From a virus: 45,344 nucleotides of DNA. Every line of letters starts with the position of its first letter. The first letter of the stretch is position 1. The notes under the pieces were generated by a model. That model had not been told where the DNA came from, searched no databases, and saw only the letters and a program-made list of their open reading frames with translations. The translations under genes were made by a program, and so were the position numbers. Positions 30,102 to 37,836 of this stretch are shown one piece after another. The stretch is from the IMG/VR virus record IMGVR_UViG_3300044712_001537, positions 1-45,344 of that record. One strand, given 5' to 3'.

Positions 30102-30533
30102 ATGCCCTACGCCACCGTCACCGACCTGCAGGACCGCCTGGGCGAGGCCCGGCTGATGCAGCTGACCGACCTGGCCGATCCGCCAGTCGGCCTGGTCGAC
30201 GCCGCGGTGGCGCAGAAGGCGCTGGACGATGCCGAGGCCGAGATCGACGGCTACCTGGTGGGCCGCTACCTGCTGCCGCTCTCGCCCGTGCCGGGCGTGC
30301 TGCGCGTGCACGCCTGCACCATCGCCCACTACCGGCTGCTGGGCAGCGCGGTGGACGAGGCCACGCGTGACGACTACAAAGCCGCGCGCGCCTACCTGAT
30401 GAGCGTGGCCAAGGGCGACGTGCTGCTGACCGCCCCCGACCAGACCGCCGCCCCCAGCGGCGCCGGCACGGTGCTGTTCAACGGCGGCGCCAAGGTCATG
30501 AGCCGCAGCGCCTACAGCGGCGAGGACGACTGA
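30102..30533 (+). CDS. DUF1320 protein (Mu gp36-like), head-tail connector
   Basis: A 143-residue protein with the DUF1320 start MPYATVTDLQDRLGEARLMQ and the core KALDDAEAEIDGYLVGRYLL, then VHACTIAHYRLLG. The family sits at the head-tail junction in Mu and many siphophages and is thought to act as a connector or adaptor. Position and spacing match Mu. Confidence 0.88.
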   Translation: MPYATVTDLQDRLGEARLMQLTDLADPPVGLVDAAVAQKALDDAEAEIDGYLVGRYLLPLSPVPGVLRVHACTIAHYRLLGSAVDEATRDDYKAARAYLMSVAKGDVLLTAPDQTAAPSGAGTVLFNGGAKVMSRSAYSGEDD

Positions 30534-30534
30534 G

Positions 30535-30984
30535 ATGGGCCTGCCCGCGCTCGAGGCCGACTACCTCTTCCTGGCCCCGCTGATCGAAGCCCGGCTGCTC
30601 GACCAGGTGCCCGACATCCCGGTGGACGTGTGCGAGACCGCCGACCAGGTGCTCAAGGCCGACACCCGCCAGCGCGTGCTGATGGTGCTGTGGGCCGGCG
30701 ACCGCATCGACACCGCCGACGGCGGCAACGCCCGCGCCGGCGCCAGCCAGCTGGTGCACCAGCGCTGGCTCGTGATGCTGGGCCTGAAGAACGTGGGCCG
30801 CGCGCCCGATGCACGCAACACGCGGGCCGGCCCGCTGCTGAGCAAGGTGCACAAGGCGCTGGCCGGCTGGACCCCCGACGGTGCCGCGCGCGCCATGCGC
30901 CGCACCAACGCACCGCTGCAACCGACTTTCACCGAGAGCAAGGCGGTCTACCCGCTGGGCTTCGAGATCACCCTGTCACTGTAG
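30535..30984 (+). CDS. Gp37-family protein (Mu gp37-like), probable tail terminator
   Basis: A 149-residue protein following DUF1320 as in Mu. It has LEADYLFLAPLIEARLLDQV, QRVLMVLWAGDRI, HQRWLVMLGLKNVG and a C-terminal strand VYPLGFEITLSL. The shape suits tail-terminator-like proteins that cap the tube. In Mu the sheath gene follows; here a siphovirus tube gene follows, so the switch to the lambda-type tail occurs after this gene. Confidence 0.82.
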   Translation: MGLPALEADYLFLAPLIEARLLDQVPDIPVDVCETADQVLKADTRQRVLMVLWAGDRIDTADGGNARAGASQLVHQRWLVMLGLKNVGRAPDARNTRAGPLLSKVHKALAGWTPDGAARAMRRTNAPLQPTFTESKAVYPLGFEITLSL

Positions 30985-30993
30985 GAGGCAGAC

Positions 30994-31746
30994 ATGCCCG
31001 GTTTTTCAGGTCAAGGCAAGGTTCGCGTCGGCACCCGCTTGGTCACGGGCCTGCCCGGCCCGTCGCGCTGGCTCGGCAACGCCAGCGTGTTCAGGCTGGC
31101 GCAGAACGAGGATACCGTCGAGCGCAAGGAGAGCTACACCGGCAACCGGCTGCCCAACCGGCGCATGACGCGCGGCCGCGGCGGTGAGCTGACCATCACC
31201 TTCGACGAGTACAGCAAGGAGAGCATGGCCTGGGCGCTGCTGGGCGCGACCACGGCGCTGGCCGGCGCCGGCGCGGTGACCAACTGGGTGGCGCCCACCG
31301 GCTTCGTCGTCGGCGACACCATCATTCTGCCGGACAAGAACGTGAGCGCGGTGACGGTGACCGACTCCACCGGCAGCCCCAAGACGCTGCCCAGCGGCCA
31401 GTACACGCTGGACGCCTTTGCCGGCACCATCGAGCTCAACGACATCACCACCGGCGGGCCCTACGTGCAGCCGTTCAAGGTGAGCTACACCGCCGGCGCG
31501 GTGAACGTGATCGGCGGCTTCAAGCTGTTGGCGCCCGAGGTGTACGTGCGGCTGGACGGCATCAACACCGACGACAACAGCCGCGTGATCGTGGACGTGT
31601 TCCGCGCCCGGTTGAGCCCGGCGCGCCAGGTCGACTTCATCAGCGACGACTTCGCCGACTTCGAGCTGGTGGGCGCCACGCTGGCCGACCTGACGCGCAG
31701 CACCTCGAGCGCGGGCGGGCAGTTCTACAGCATCACGCAAGCCTGA
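30994..31746 (+). CDS. Major tail tube protein
   Basis: A 250-residue, beta-rich protein (RKESYTGNRLPNRRMTRGRG, GELTITFDEYSKESMAWALL, VNVIGGFKLLAPEVYVRLDG, DVFRARLSPARQVDFISDDF). The final FADFELVGATLADLTRS is typical of siphovirus tube proteins. AGGAGG lies ideally before the ATG, fitting high expression. No sheath gene is present, so the tail is non-contractile. Confidence 0.85.
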   Translation: MPGFSGQGKVRVGTRLVTGLPGPSRWLGNASVFRLAQNEDTVERKESYTGNRLPNRRMTRGRGGELTITFDEYSKESMAWALLGATTALAGAGAVTNWVAPTGFVVGDTIILPDKNVSAVTVTDSTGSPKTLPSGQYTLDAFAGTIELNDITTGGPYVQPFKVSYTAGAVNVIGGFKLLAPEVYVRLDGINTDDNSRVIVDVFRARLSPARQVDFISDDFADFELVGATLADLTRSTSSAGGQFYSITQA

Positions 31747-31751
31747 CGGGC

Positions 31752-32216
31752 ATGAGCCCGCCCGAATTCATCGTGCCGCTGGAGGTGCCGCTGCAGCTGG
31801 GCGGCGCCGCCCTGACGGTGCGCCCGGCCACGGTCGGCCAGATCGCGCGGCTGATGCACCTGGCCGCCCCCGTGGTGCGCGCGCTGATGACGCTGCCGCC
31901 GAGCCTGCTGGACCGCGTGCAGGATGGGCAGATCGACGCCGACGACGTGCGCGACCTGTTCGAGCTGCTGAACGACCAGCCCGACAACGTGCTGCGCATG
32001 GTGGCCATCGCCACCGGTCTGCCGCAGGCGCAGGTGGACGCGCTGCCGCCGGACCAGTTCGCCTACCTGTTCGCCGTCGTCATGCAGGTGAACGCCGATT
32101 TTTTTTCCCGCGCGACCCCCGTGTTCGCCGCCGCGGGTCGCGTGCTGCGCCAGGTGCAAACACCCACGCCCACGCCGACGCCGAGGCCGAGTGGGCCCGG
32201 GCCTTTGGCCTGCTGA
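31752..32216 (+). CDS. Tail assembly chaperone G
   Basis: A 154-residue protein between tube and tape measure genes, the place of lambda G. The body is helical (VGQIARLMHLAAPVVRALMT, FELLNDQPDNVLRMVAIATG). The unshifted end is low complexity (TPTPTPTPRPSG). Codons 116-118 run through eight T bases (32099-32106), where some ribosomes probably slip to make GT. The normal product ends at 32216. Confidence 0.82.
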   Translation: MSPPEFIVPLEVPLQLGGAALTVRPATVGQIARLMHLAAPVVRALMTLPPSLLDRVQDGQIDADDVRDLFELLNDQPDNVLRMVAIATGLPQAQVDALPPDQFAYLFAVVMQVNADFFSRATPVFAAAGRVLRQVQTPTPTPTPRPSGPGPLAC

Positions 32217-32410
32217 GGGCGGCGGGCCACACCTACCAAGAGGTGCTGGGCTACAGCTGGGCCGTGTTCACCATGTACCTGCGCCAGGCCCGCAAGACCG
32301 AGGCGCAGCGCCAGGCCGTTGAGCTGGTGATCGCCAACCAGGCCTTTGCCGGCGGCGACGGCGCCAGGAAGCTGCTGCAGGACCTGAACCGCCAAGCCGA
32401 GGAGCCCTGA
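31752..32410 (+). CDS. GT tail chaperone by -1 frameshift
   Basis: At T TTT TTT (32099-32105) the zero-frame codons fit the X XXY YYZ slippery rule. A -1 slip continues in a frame that is open from 32105 to a TGA at 32408-32410, overlapping the tape measure ATG. The T part encodes about 101 residues, including RAFGLLRAAGHTYQEVLGYS, WAVFTMYLRQARKT and LVIANQAFAGGDGARKLLQD, a convincing protein. The fusion would be about 219 residues. It recruits tube subunits to the tape measure, as in lambda. This frame has no start codon of its own at a sensible place. Confidence 0.82.
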
Positions 32411-35346
32411 TGGCCGGCAAGACGATCGAAGCGACGCTGCGGCTGGCGAGCGACTTTGCCAAGGCGCTGGCCGACCTGCGCGCGCTGCGCAAGGAGGCGG
32501 CCGAGACCAAGACCGAGCTGCAGGGCGCCACCCCGGGGTCGGCCGCCGCGCGCGTGCCGCCGGCCGCGAGGAAGGCCGCCACCGACGACCATGCCCAGCT
32601 GGCCGCCGACAAGCTCAAGATCGACAAGGCCGCCGCGGCCGAGGCGCTGGCGCAGCAGAAGGCGACCCTGGCCGCGCAGCGCGAGGCCGAGCGCAAGGCC
32701 GCGCGCGAGCGACGCCAGGCCGAGGACGAAGAGCGCCGCGCCCGGCGCAAGGCCGCGGCGCAGGCCGAGCGCGAGGACCTGGCCAGCACGGCAGCCAAGG
32801 CGCGCGCCGAGCGCGAGGCCAGGCGCAAGCTGACGCTGATCGCGCCGCAGGTGACCGACATCGTCACCGGCCTGGCCAGCGGGCAGAACCCGGGGCTGGT
32901 GGCGATCCAGCAGGGCGGGCAGCTGCGCGACCTGTTCGGCGGCTTCGGCAACGCCGCGCGCGCGGTGCTGAGCACGCTGACGCTGACGCGCGTGGTGGTC
33001 GGCGGCATTGCCGCCGGCATGGCGCTGGTGGTGACGCAGATCGTGTCCGGCCACCGCGAGAGCGAGCAGCTGCGCCGCACGCTGGCGCTGACGGGCAACG
33101 CCGGCGGCACGAGCCTGGGGCTGATCAGCAGCCAGGCCCGGGCCATCGCCAGCGAGATGGCGGTGGGCATCGGCACCGCGCGCGAGGCGTTGGCGTCGCT
33201 GCTGACGGTCAGCGGCCAGACCGCCAGCACGATGGGTGCGACGGGCCGCGCGGTGGTGGCGATCACCAGGCTGACCGGCCAGTCGGCCGAGGAGGCGGTG
33301 AAGCAGTTCGACAACCAGGCCGACGGCGTGACCGACTGGTCGATCAAGGCGAACAAGGCCTACAACTTCCTGACCGAGGCGCAGGTGGCCTACATCCGGC
33401 GCCTGGAGTCGCAGGGCCGCACGCAAGAGGCGATCCGCTTCGCCAACGACCGGCTGGCCGACACGCTCAAGCAGCGCACCGCGCCCGCGCTGGGCACGCT
33501 CGAGCGCGGCTGGGCCGCGGTGACGCGGGCGATGAGCAACTTCCTCGACAAGCTCAAGGAGATCGGGCGCGACACCACGGCCGAAGACCGGCTCAAGGCG
33601 CTGGACGAGCGCGTGGCCTTCCTGCGCGCGCAGCTGGCCAAGCCGCAGACGCCGCTGAACCGCCAGCGCCTGGAGGCCGGCGTGGCCAACGCCGAGGGCG
33701 AGCAGAACACCCTGCGCCGCGACCAGGCGCGCCAGGCCGAGGCGGCAATCAGCTTGCAGGCGCAGCAGGACGCAATCCTGCAGCACAGCAAGGAGATGCA
33801 GGCCTCACTCACGGCCGTGACCCTGGCCGAGGCGCAAAAGCGCGTGGCCGGGCAGATGGCCGCGTTGGACCGGCTGCAGTCGGCCGTGGAGCTGGCCGAC
33901 GCGCAGGGCCTGCTGAGCGAGCGCGCCAAGGCGACGGCGCTGAACCGCATCGACCAGGACCGGTTGCGCGCGCAGGTGGCGCTGGGGCAGAAGCAGCTCG
34001 AGGCGGCGCGCGCCGCCGTCGAGCTGGAGGCCCGGCCGCAGGACCGGCGCGCTGCCGAGGCGCGCGTGCTCGAGGCGCAGGCGCAGCTGGTCGGGCTGCA
34101 GAGCCGGCTGCAGGTGGCCATCAGCGACGCGCAGCGCATCGTCGAGGCCGACAACCTGGCCAAGTCGCGCGAACGCGCGCAGGCCTGGGCCGACATCTGG
34201 CTGCGCGCCGACCAGCAGGTGCGCGACGCGGCGCGCGACAACGCGCTGACCGACGCCGCGAACATCCCCGACCCGGCCGCGCGCGCCGCCGCCGAGGCGC
34301 AGGCCCGCGTGCAGGAGCTGCGCCGCCAGCTGGACGAGACCGTGCGCGACCTGCGCGTGCAGATCAGCCTGGCGATCAGCCCCGAGAGCCGCAACGAGTT
34401 GCACCAGCAGCTCGGCGCGCTGCTGCAGGAAGGCTTTGCGCAGATCAACGAGGCCACCCGCCGTGCGCAGCAGGACTCCGTGAGCCAGCAGATCGGCGAG
34501 CAGCTCGACACCCTGCGCCTGGCCGAGCAGGGCCTGAGCCAGGAGGTCGAGCGCGGCGCGCTGACCACCGAAGAGGCTGAGCGCCGCAAGTTCGCCGCCC
34601 GCGCCGCGGCGCTGCCGCAGCTGCGCCAGATGTTCGAGCTGCTGCAGGGCCTGGCCACCACCGACGCCGAGCGCAACACCGTTGCAGGGCTGCTGCTGCA
34701 GCTGGACCGGCTGGCCGACAAGACGGCCGAGGTCGAGCGCACGCTGAAGGGCTCGATCGGCGCGGGCTTCGGCGACCTGTTCGAGAGCGTGATGACCGGC
34801 GCCGAGCGCGCCGACCGGGCCTTTGGCAGCTTCCTGGCGAGCATCGCCCGCTCGATGCTGAACCTGATCGGCAAGCGCCTGGGCGAGCAGCTGGTGAACA
34901 GCCTGTTCAACAGCTCGGGCAACGGCGCCGGCAACGGCCTGGCGTCGTTCCTGTCAAGCCTGTTCGTCGCCACCAAGCACAGCGGCGGCCTGGTCGACGG
35001 CGCGGTGACGGCCGGGCGCAGCGTGGCGCCGTGGGTCTTCAGCGCCGCGCAGGTGCTTCACAACGGCGGCATCGCCGGGCTGGCGCCCGACGAGCAGCCG
35101 GCCATCCTGCGCAAGGGCGAGGAGGTGCTGACGGCCGACGACCCGCGCCACATCAACAACCTGCGCGGCGGCGGCCCGCTGATCGGCGCGCTGCACGTCA
35201 CGGTCAGCACCGACGGCACCGGCACCGCCGCCGGCGACGCCGCGCTGGCTCGCAGCCTGGCCGGGATGCTGAAGTCGACCATCGAGCAGAAGCTGGCCGA
35301 GGAACTGCGCCCCGGCGGCATGCTGCAGAACGTGCGGCGGGGGTAG
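32410..35346 (+). CDS. Tail length tape measure protein
   Basis: The 978-residue protein sets tail length. It has a charged coiled-coil N-terminus (about 20-145), a TMP core with GQNPGLVAIQQGGQLRDLFG at about 158-177, hydrophobic segments (VVVGGIAAGMALVVTQIV, about 195-212), long coiled coils (350-740), and the lambda-type C-terminus with KHSGGLVDGAVTAGRS and LRKGEEVLTADDPRH. By the usual rule of about 0.15 nm per residue the tail would be near 150 nm. The start overlaps the GT stop. Confidence 0.92.
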   Translation: MAGKTIEATLRLASDFAKALADLRALRKEAAETKTELQGATPGSAAARVPPAARKAATDDHAQLAADKLKIDKAAAAEALAQQKATLAAQREAERKAARERRQAEDEERRARRKAAAQAEREDLASTAAKARAEREARRKLTLIAPQVTDIVTGLASGQNPGLVAIQQGGQLRDLFGGFGNAARAVLSTLTLTRVVVGGIAAGMALVVTQIVSGHRESEQLRRTLALTGNAGGTSLGLISSQARAIASEMAVGIGTAREALASLLTVSGQTASTMGATGRAVVAITRLTGQSAEEAVKQFDNQADGVTDWSIKANKAYNFLTEAQVAYIRRLESQGRTQEAIRFANDRLADTLKQRTAPALGTLERGWAAVTRAMSNFLDKLKEIGRDTTAEDRLKALDERVAFLRAQLAKPQTPLNRQRLEAGVANAEGEQNTLRRDQARQAEAAISLQAQQDAILQHSKEMQASLTAVTLAEAQKRVAGQMAALDRLQSAVELADAQGLLSERAKATALNRIDQDRLRAQVALGQKQLEAARAAVELEARPQDRRAAEARVLEAQAQLVGLQSRLQVAISDAQRIVEADNLAKSRERAQAWADIWLRADQQVRDAARDNALTDAANIPDPAARAAAEAQARVQELRRQLDETVRDLRVQISLAISPESRNELHQQLGALLQEGFAQINEATRRAQQDSVSQQIGEQLDTLRLAEQGLSQEVERGALTTEEAERRKFAARAAALPQLRQMFELLQGLATTDAERNTVAGLLLQLDRLADKTAEVERTLKGSIGAGFGDLFESVMTGAERADRAFGSFLASIARSMLNLIGKRLGEQLVNSLFNSSGNGAGNGLASFLSSLFVATKHSGGLVDGAVTAGRSVAPWVFSAAQVLHNGGIAGLAPDEQPAILRKGEEVLTADDPRHINNLRGGGPLIGALHVTVSTDGTGTAAGDAALARSLAGMLKSTIEQKLAEELRPGGMLQNVRRG

Positions 35347-35349
35347 GCA

Positions 35350-35700
35350 ATGGCAGTCTTCGATTGGGTCGAGAGCCCCGGCACCCAGCTCAGCGAAGAG
35401 CCGGTGATCAGCAGCACGCGCTTCGGCGACGGCTACGAAGAGCGCGCCCCGGCCGGGCTCAACCCGGTGCGGCAGGAGTGGAACCTGCAGTTCCGCGCCA
35501 TCGACAGCGAGGTGGCCGACGCGATCGTGGCCTTCCTGCGCGCGCGGGTCAGCGCCACGCTGGGGCTGGAGGCCTTCGACTGGACGCCGCTGTGGGCCAC
35601 CACAGCGATCCGCGTGACGTGCAAGGCGTGGAACCGGTCGCATGACGAGACGCCGGGCGAGAGCACGGTGGTGGCCACCTTCCGGCAGGTGTTCGAATGA
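35350..35700 (+). CDS. M: Minor tail protein M
   Basis: A 116-residue protein typical of lambda M: FDWVESPGTQLSEEPVISST, RFGDGYEERAPAGLNPVRQE, WNLQFRAIDSEVADAIVAFL, and the end ESTVVATFRQVFE. It forms the junction between tube and tail tip. It starts three bases after the tape measure gene and overlaps L (ATGA). Confidence 0.88.
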   Translation: MAVFDWVESPGTQLSEEPVISSTRFGDGYEERAPAGLNPVRQEWNLQFRAIDSEVADAIVAFLRARVSATLGLEAFDWTPLWATTAIRVTCKAWNRSHDETPGESTVVATFRQVFE

Positions 35701-36398
35701 CGGCCAGCATCGCACTGCAGACGGTGCTGCTGAGCCAGAGCGCGCCGGTGGAGCTGTGGGAGCTGGACCTGACGCCGTTGGGTGGCACGGTGTACCGGCT
35801 GAGCAACCAGCTCAACGAGCTGGGCCAGGCGGTGGTGTGGCAGGGCAACACCTACGCGCCGATGCCGATCGAGGCCACGGGCTTCGATCGCCGCGCCAAC
35901 GGGCCGTTTCCGCGGCCGCGGGTTCAGGTGAGCAACGTGCTGGGCACGCTGGGGCAGCTGATCCGCGACTACGACAACCTGCGCGGCGCCAAGCTGCTGC
36001 GCCGGCGCACGATGGCGCGCTACCTGGACGCAGCCAACTTCGCCGCCGGCAACGCCGGCGCCGACCCGCTGGCCGAGTTCGCGCCCGAGGTGTGGATGGT
36101 GGACCAGTGCACCGGGCGCAACCGGCTGACGGTGCAGTGGGAGCTGCGCAACCCGCTCGACTTCGACGGCGTGATGCTGCCGGCGCGCCAGGTGCAGCCC
36201 AACTACTGCCCGTGGCTGTACCGCGGCAGCGACTGCGGCTACGCCGGCGCCGCGGTGGCCAAGGTCGACGACAGCGCCACCGCGGTGCTGGCCGAAGACC
36301 GCTGCAGCAAGCGGCTTTCAGGCTGCAAGCTGCGCTTCCCCAACCAGCCGCTGCCGTTCGGGGGCTTCCCGGGCGTCGGCCGCGTGCGCGAGGTGTGA
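35697..36398 (+). CDS. L: Minor tail protein L with iron-sulfur-type cysteines
   Basis: The 233-residue tail-tip protein matches lambda L (VELWELDLTPLGGTVYRLSN, GNTYAPMPIEATGFDRRANG, PRVQVSNVLGTLGQLIRDYD). In the C-terminal domain C171, C180, C203 and C210 have the spacing C-X8-C-X22-C-X6-C, the arrangement that holds a [4Fe-4S] cluster in lambda L. The cluster is therefore likely here. Coupled to M by a 4-base overlap. Confidence 0.9.
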   Translation: MTASIALQTVLLSQSAPVELWELDLTPLGGTVYRLSNQLNELGQAVVWQGNTYAPMPIEATGFDRRANGPFPRPRVQVSNVLGTLGQLIRDYDNLRGAKLLRRRTMARYLDAANFAAGNAGADPLAEFAPEVWMVDQCTGRNRLTVQWELRNPLDFDGVMLPARQVQPNYCPWLYRGSDCGYAGAAVAKVDDSATAVLAEDRCSKRLSGCKLRFPNQPLPFGGFPGVGRVREV

Positions 36399-36403
36399 CG
36401 ACC

Positions 36404-37162
36404 ATGAAGCTGATCGACTGGCTGGGCCCCGAGCTGCGCCAGGCCATCCTGGGGCACGCGCTGGCCGAGGCGCCGCGCGAGAGCTGCGGGCTGCTGCTGG
36501 CCGACCCGCAGGACGGCGCGGGCTACTACCTGCCGGCGCGCAACCTCGCCGGCGCCGATGCCGGCCGCGACGCCTTCAAGCTCGACCCGCAGGCCTGGCT
36601 GGACGCCGAAGAGATCGGCCGCGTGGTGGCGGTGGTGCACAGCCACCCCAACGCCAGCGCCAACCCGAGCATGGCCGACCGGGTGATGTGCGAGCGATCG
36701 GGCCTGCCGTGGCTGATCGTCGGCACGCCATCCGGTGTGATGGTGCAGCTCGACCCCGAGGGCTGGAGCGCGCCGCTGGAGGGCCGCACCTTCACGCACG
36801 GCGTGCTCGACTGCTACACGCTGGCGCAGGACTGGTACCGGCGCGAGTGGGGGCTGGAGCTGCCCGACTTCGAGCGCGAGGACGGCTGGTGGGAGCGCGG
36901 CAAAGGCCTGGACCTGTACCGCGACGGCCTGATCGAGGCGGGGTTCGCGGTGGTCAACACCACCGAGCCGCAGCGCGGTGACGGGCTGCTGATGCGCGTG
37001 GTGAGCCACGTGGAGAACCACAGCGCGGTGTACCTGGGCGACGGCATGATGCTGCACCACCTGTACGGCCAGCTGAGCCGGCGCGAGCGCTGGGACTGGA
37101 ACTGGCAGCGCCGCACCAGCTGCATCGTGCGCCACCGCTCGCGCCTGGAGGCGCCGGCATGA
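36404..37162 (+). CDS. K: Tail assembly protein K (JAMM + NlpC/P60)
   Basis: The 252-residue protein joins two domains. The N-terminal JAB/MPN metalloprotease-type domain has E26 and the motif H79-x-H81-x7-S89-x2-D92 intact. The C-terminal NlpC/P60 domain has the catalytic Cys in LDCYTLAQDW (C137) and His in NHSAVYLGD (H206). As in lambda K it acts in tail-tip assembly and perhaps in cutting peptidoglycan at DNA entry. The start is five bases after L; the end overlaps I. Confidence 0.9.
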   Translation: MKLIDWLGPELRQAILGHALAEAPRESCGLLLADPQDGAGYYLPARNLAGADAGRDAFKLDPQAWLDAEEIGRVVAVVHSHPNASANPSMADRVMCERSGLPWLIVGTPSGVMVQLDPEGWSAPLEGRTFTHGVLDCYTLAQDWYRREWGLELPDFEREDGWWERGKGLDLYRDGLIEAGFAVVNTTEPQRGDGLLMRVVSHVENHSAVYLGDGMMLHHLYGQLSRRERWDWNWQRRTSCIVRHRSRLEAPA

Positions 37163-37836
37163 CGGCGCCGGCGATGCAGCGCCTGGTGCAGGTGCGGCTG
37201 CACGGCGGCCTGGGCGAGCGCTTCGGCCGCGTGCACGAGCTGGCGGTGCAGTCGGCGGCCGAGGCGGTGCACGCGCTGTGCACCATGCTGCCAGGGCTGC
37301 GCCAGGCGATCGAGGGCTGGCGCGGGCCGGGCTTCCGCGTGCGGGTGGGTGAAGGCGAGCGCGCGCAGTGGCGCGACGAGCACAGCATGACGCTGGGCAT
37401 CGGCAGCGCCGAGCGCATCGACGTGGTGCCGGTGATCCACGGCCGCAAGCGCAACGGCATCGGCCAGGTGATCGTGGGCGCGGTGATCGCCGCCGTGAGC
37501 TACTACTTCGGCTTCCAGCCCGGCGTGCAGTTCGGCGTCAGCCTGATGATCGGCGGCGCGATCGCGCTGCTGTCTCCAGTGCCCAAGGGCAGCGACAGCA
37601 AGGCCAAGGAAGAGGGCAGCCGCGCCATCAACGGCCCGCCCAACATCACGGCCGCGGGCGGGCCGGTGCCGCTGGTGATCGGCCGCATGCTGGTGGGGTC
37701 GGTGACGATCAGCGCAGGACTGAGCACCGACATGATCGAGATCGCCAACGCCGACCCGGGCGCGCCGACGCTGCCGCCAGAGGAGCCGGCCGACTGGAAC
37801 AGCCTGCCCGGCGGTGGCGACGGGGGTGATGCGTGA
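37159..37836 (+). CDS. I: Tail assembly protein I
   Basis: A 225-residue protein of lambda I type: RLVQVRLHGGLGERFGRVHE and VQSAAEAVHALCTMLPGLRQ (ubiquitin-like N-terminal domain), a hydrophobic Gly/Ala section at about 100-138 (IGQVIVGAVIAAVSYYFGFQ), then INGPPNITAAGGPVPLVIGR and a Pro/Gly-rich end. Needed to build the tail tip with J. Overlaps both K and J by four bases. Confidence 0.88.
   Translation: MTAPAMQRLVQVRLHGGLGERFGRVHELAVQSAAEAVHALCTMLPGLRQAIEGWRGPGFRVRVGEGERAQWRDEHSMTLGIGSAERIDVVPVIHGRKRNGIGQVIVGAVIAAVSYYFGFQPGVQFGVSLMIGGAIALLSPVPKGSDSKAKEEGSRAINGPPNITAAGGPVPLVIGRMLVGSVTISAGLSTDMIEIANADPGAPTLPPEEPADWNSLPGGGDGGDA

Noticed and set aside
32099-32106. Eight-T run as a sequencing error that broke one gene
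   Set aside because: The arrangement matches the conserved G/GT frameshift of siphovirus tails, and both products look sensible; an error is still possible but less likely.
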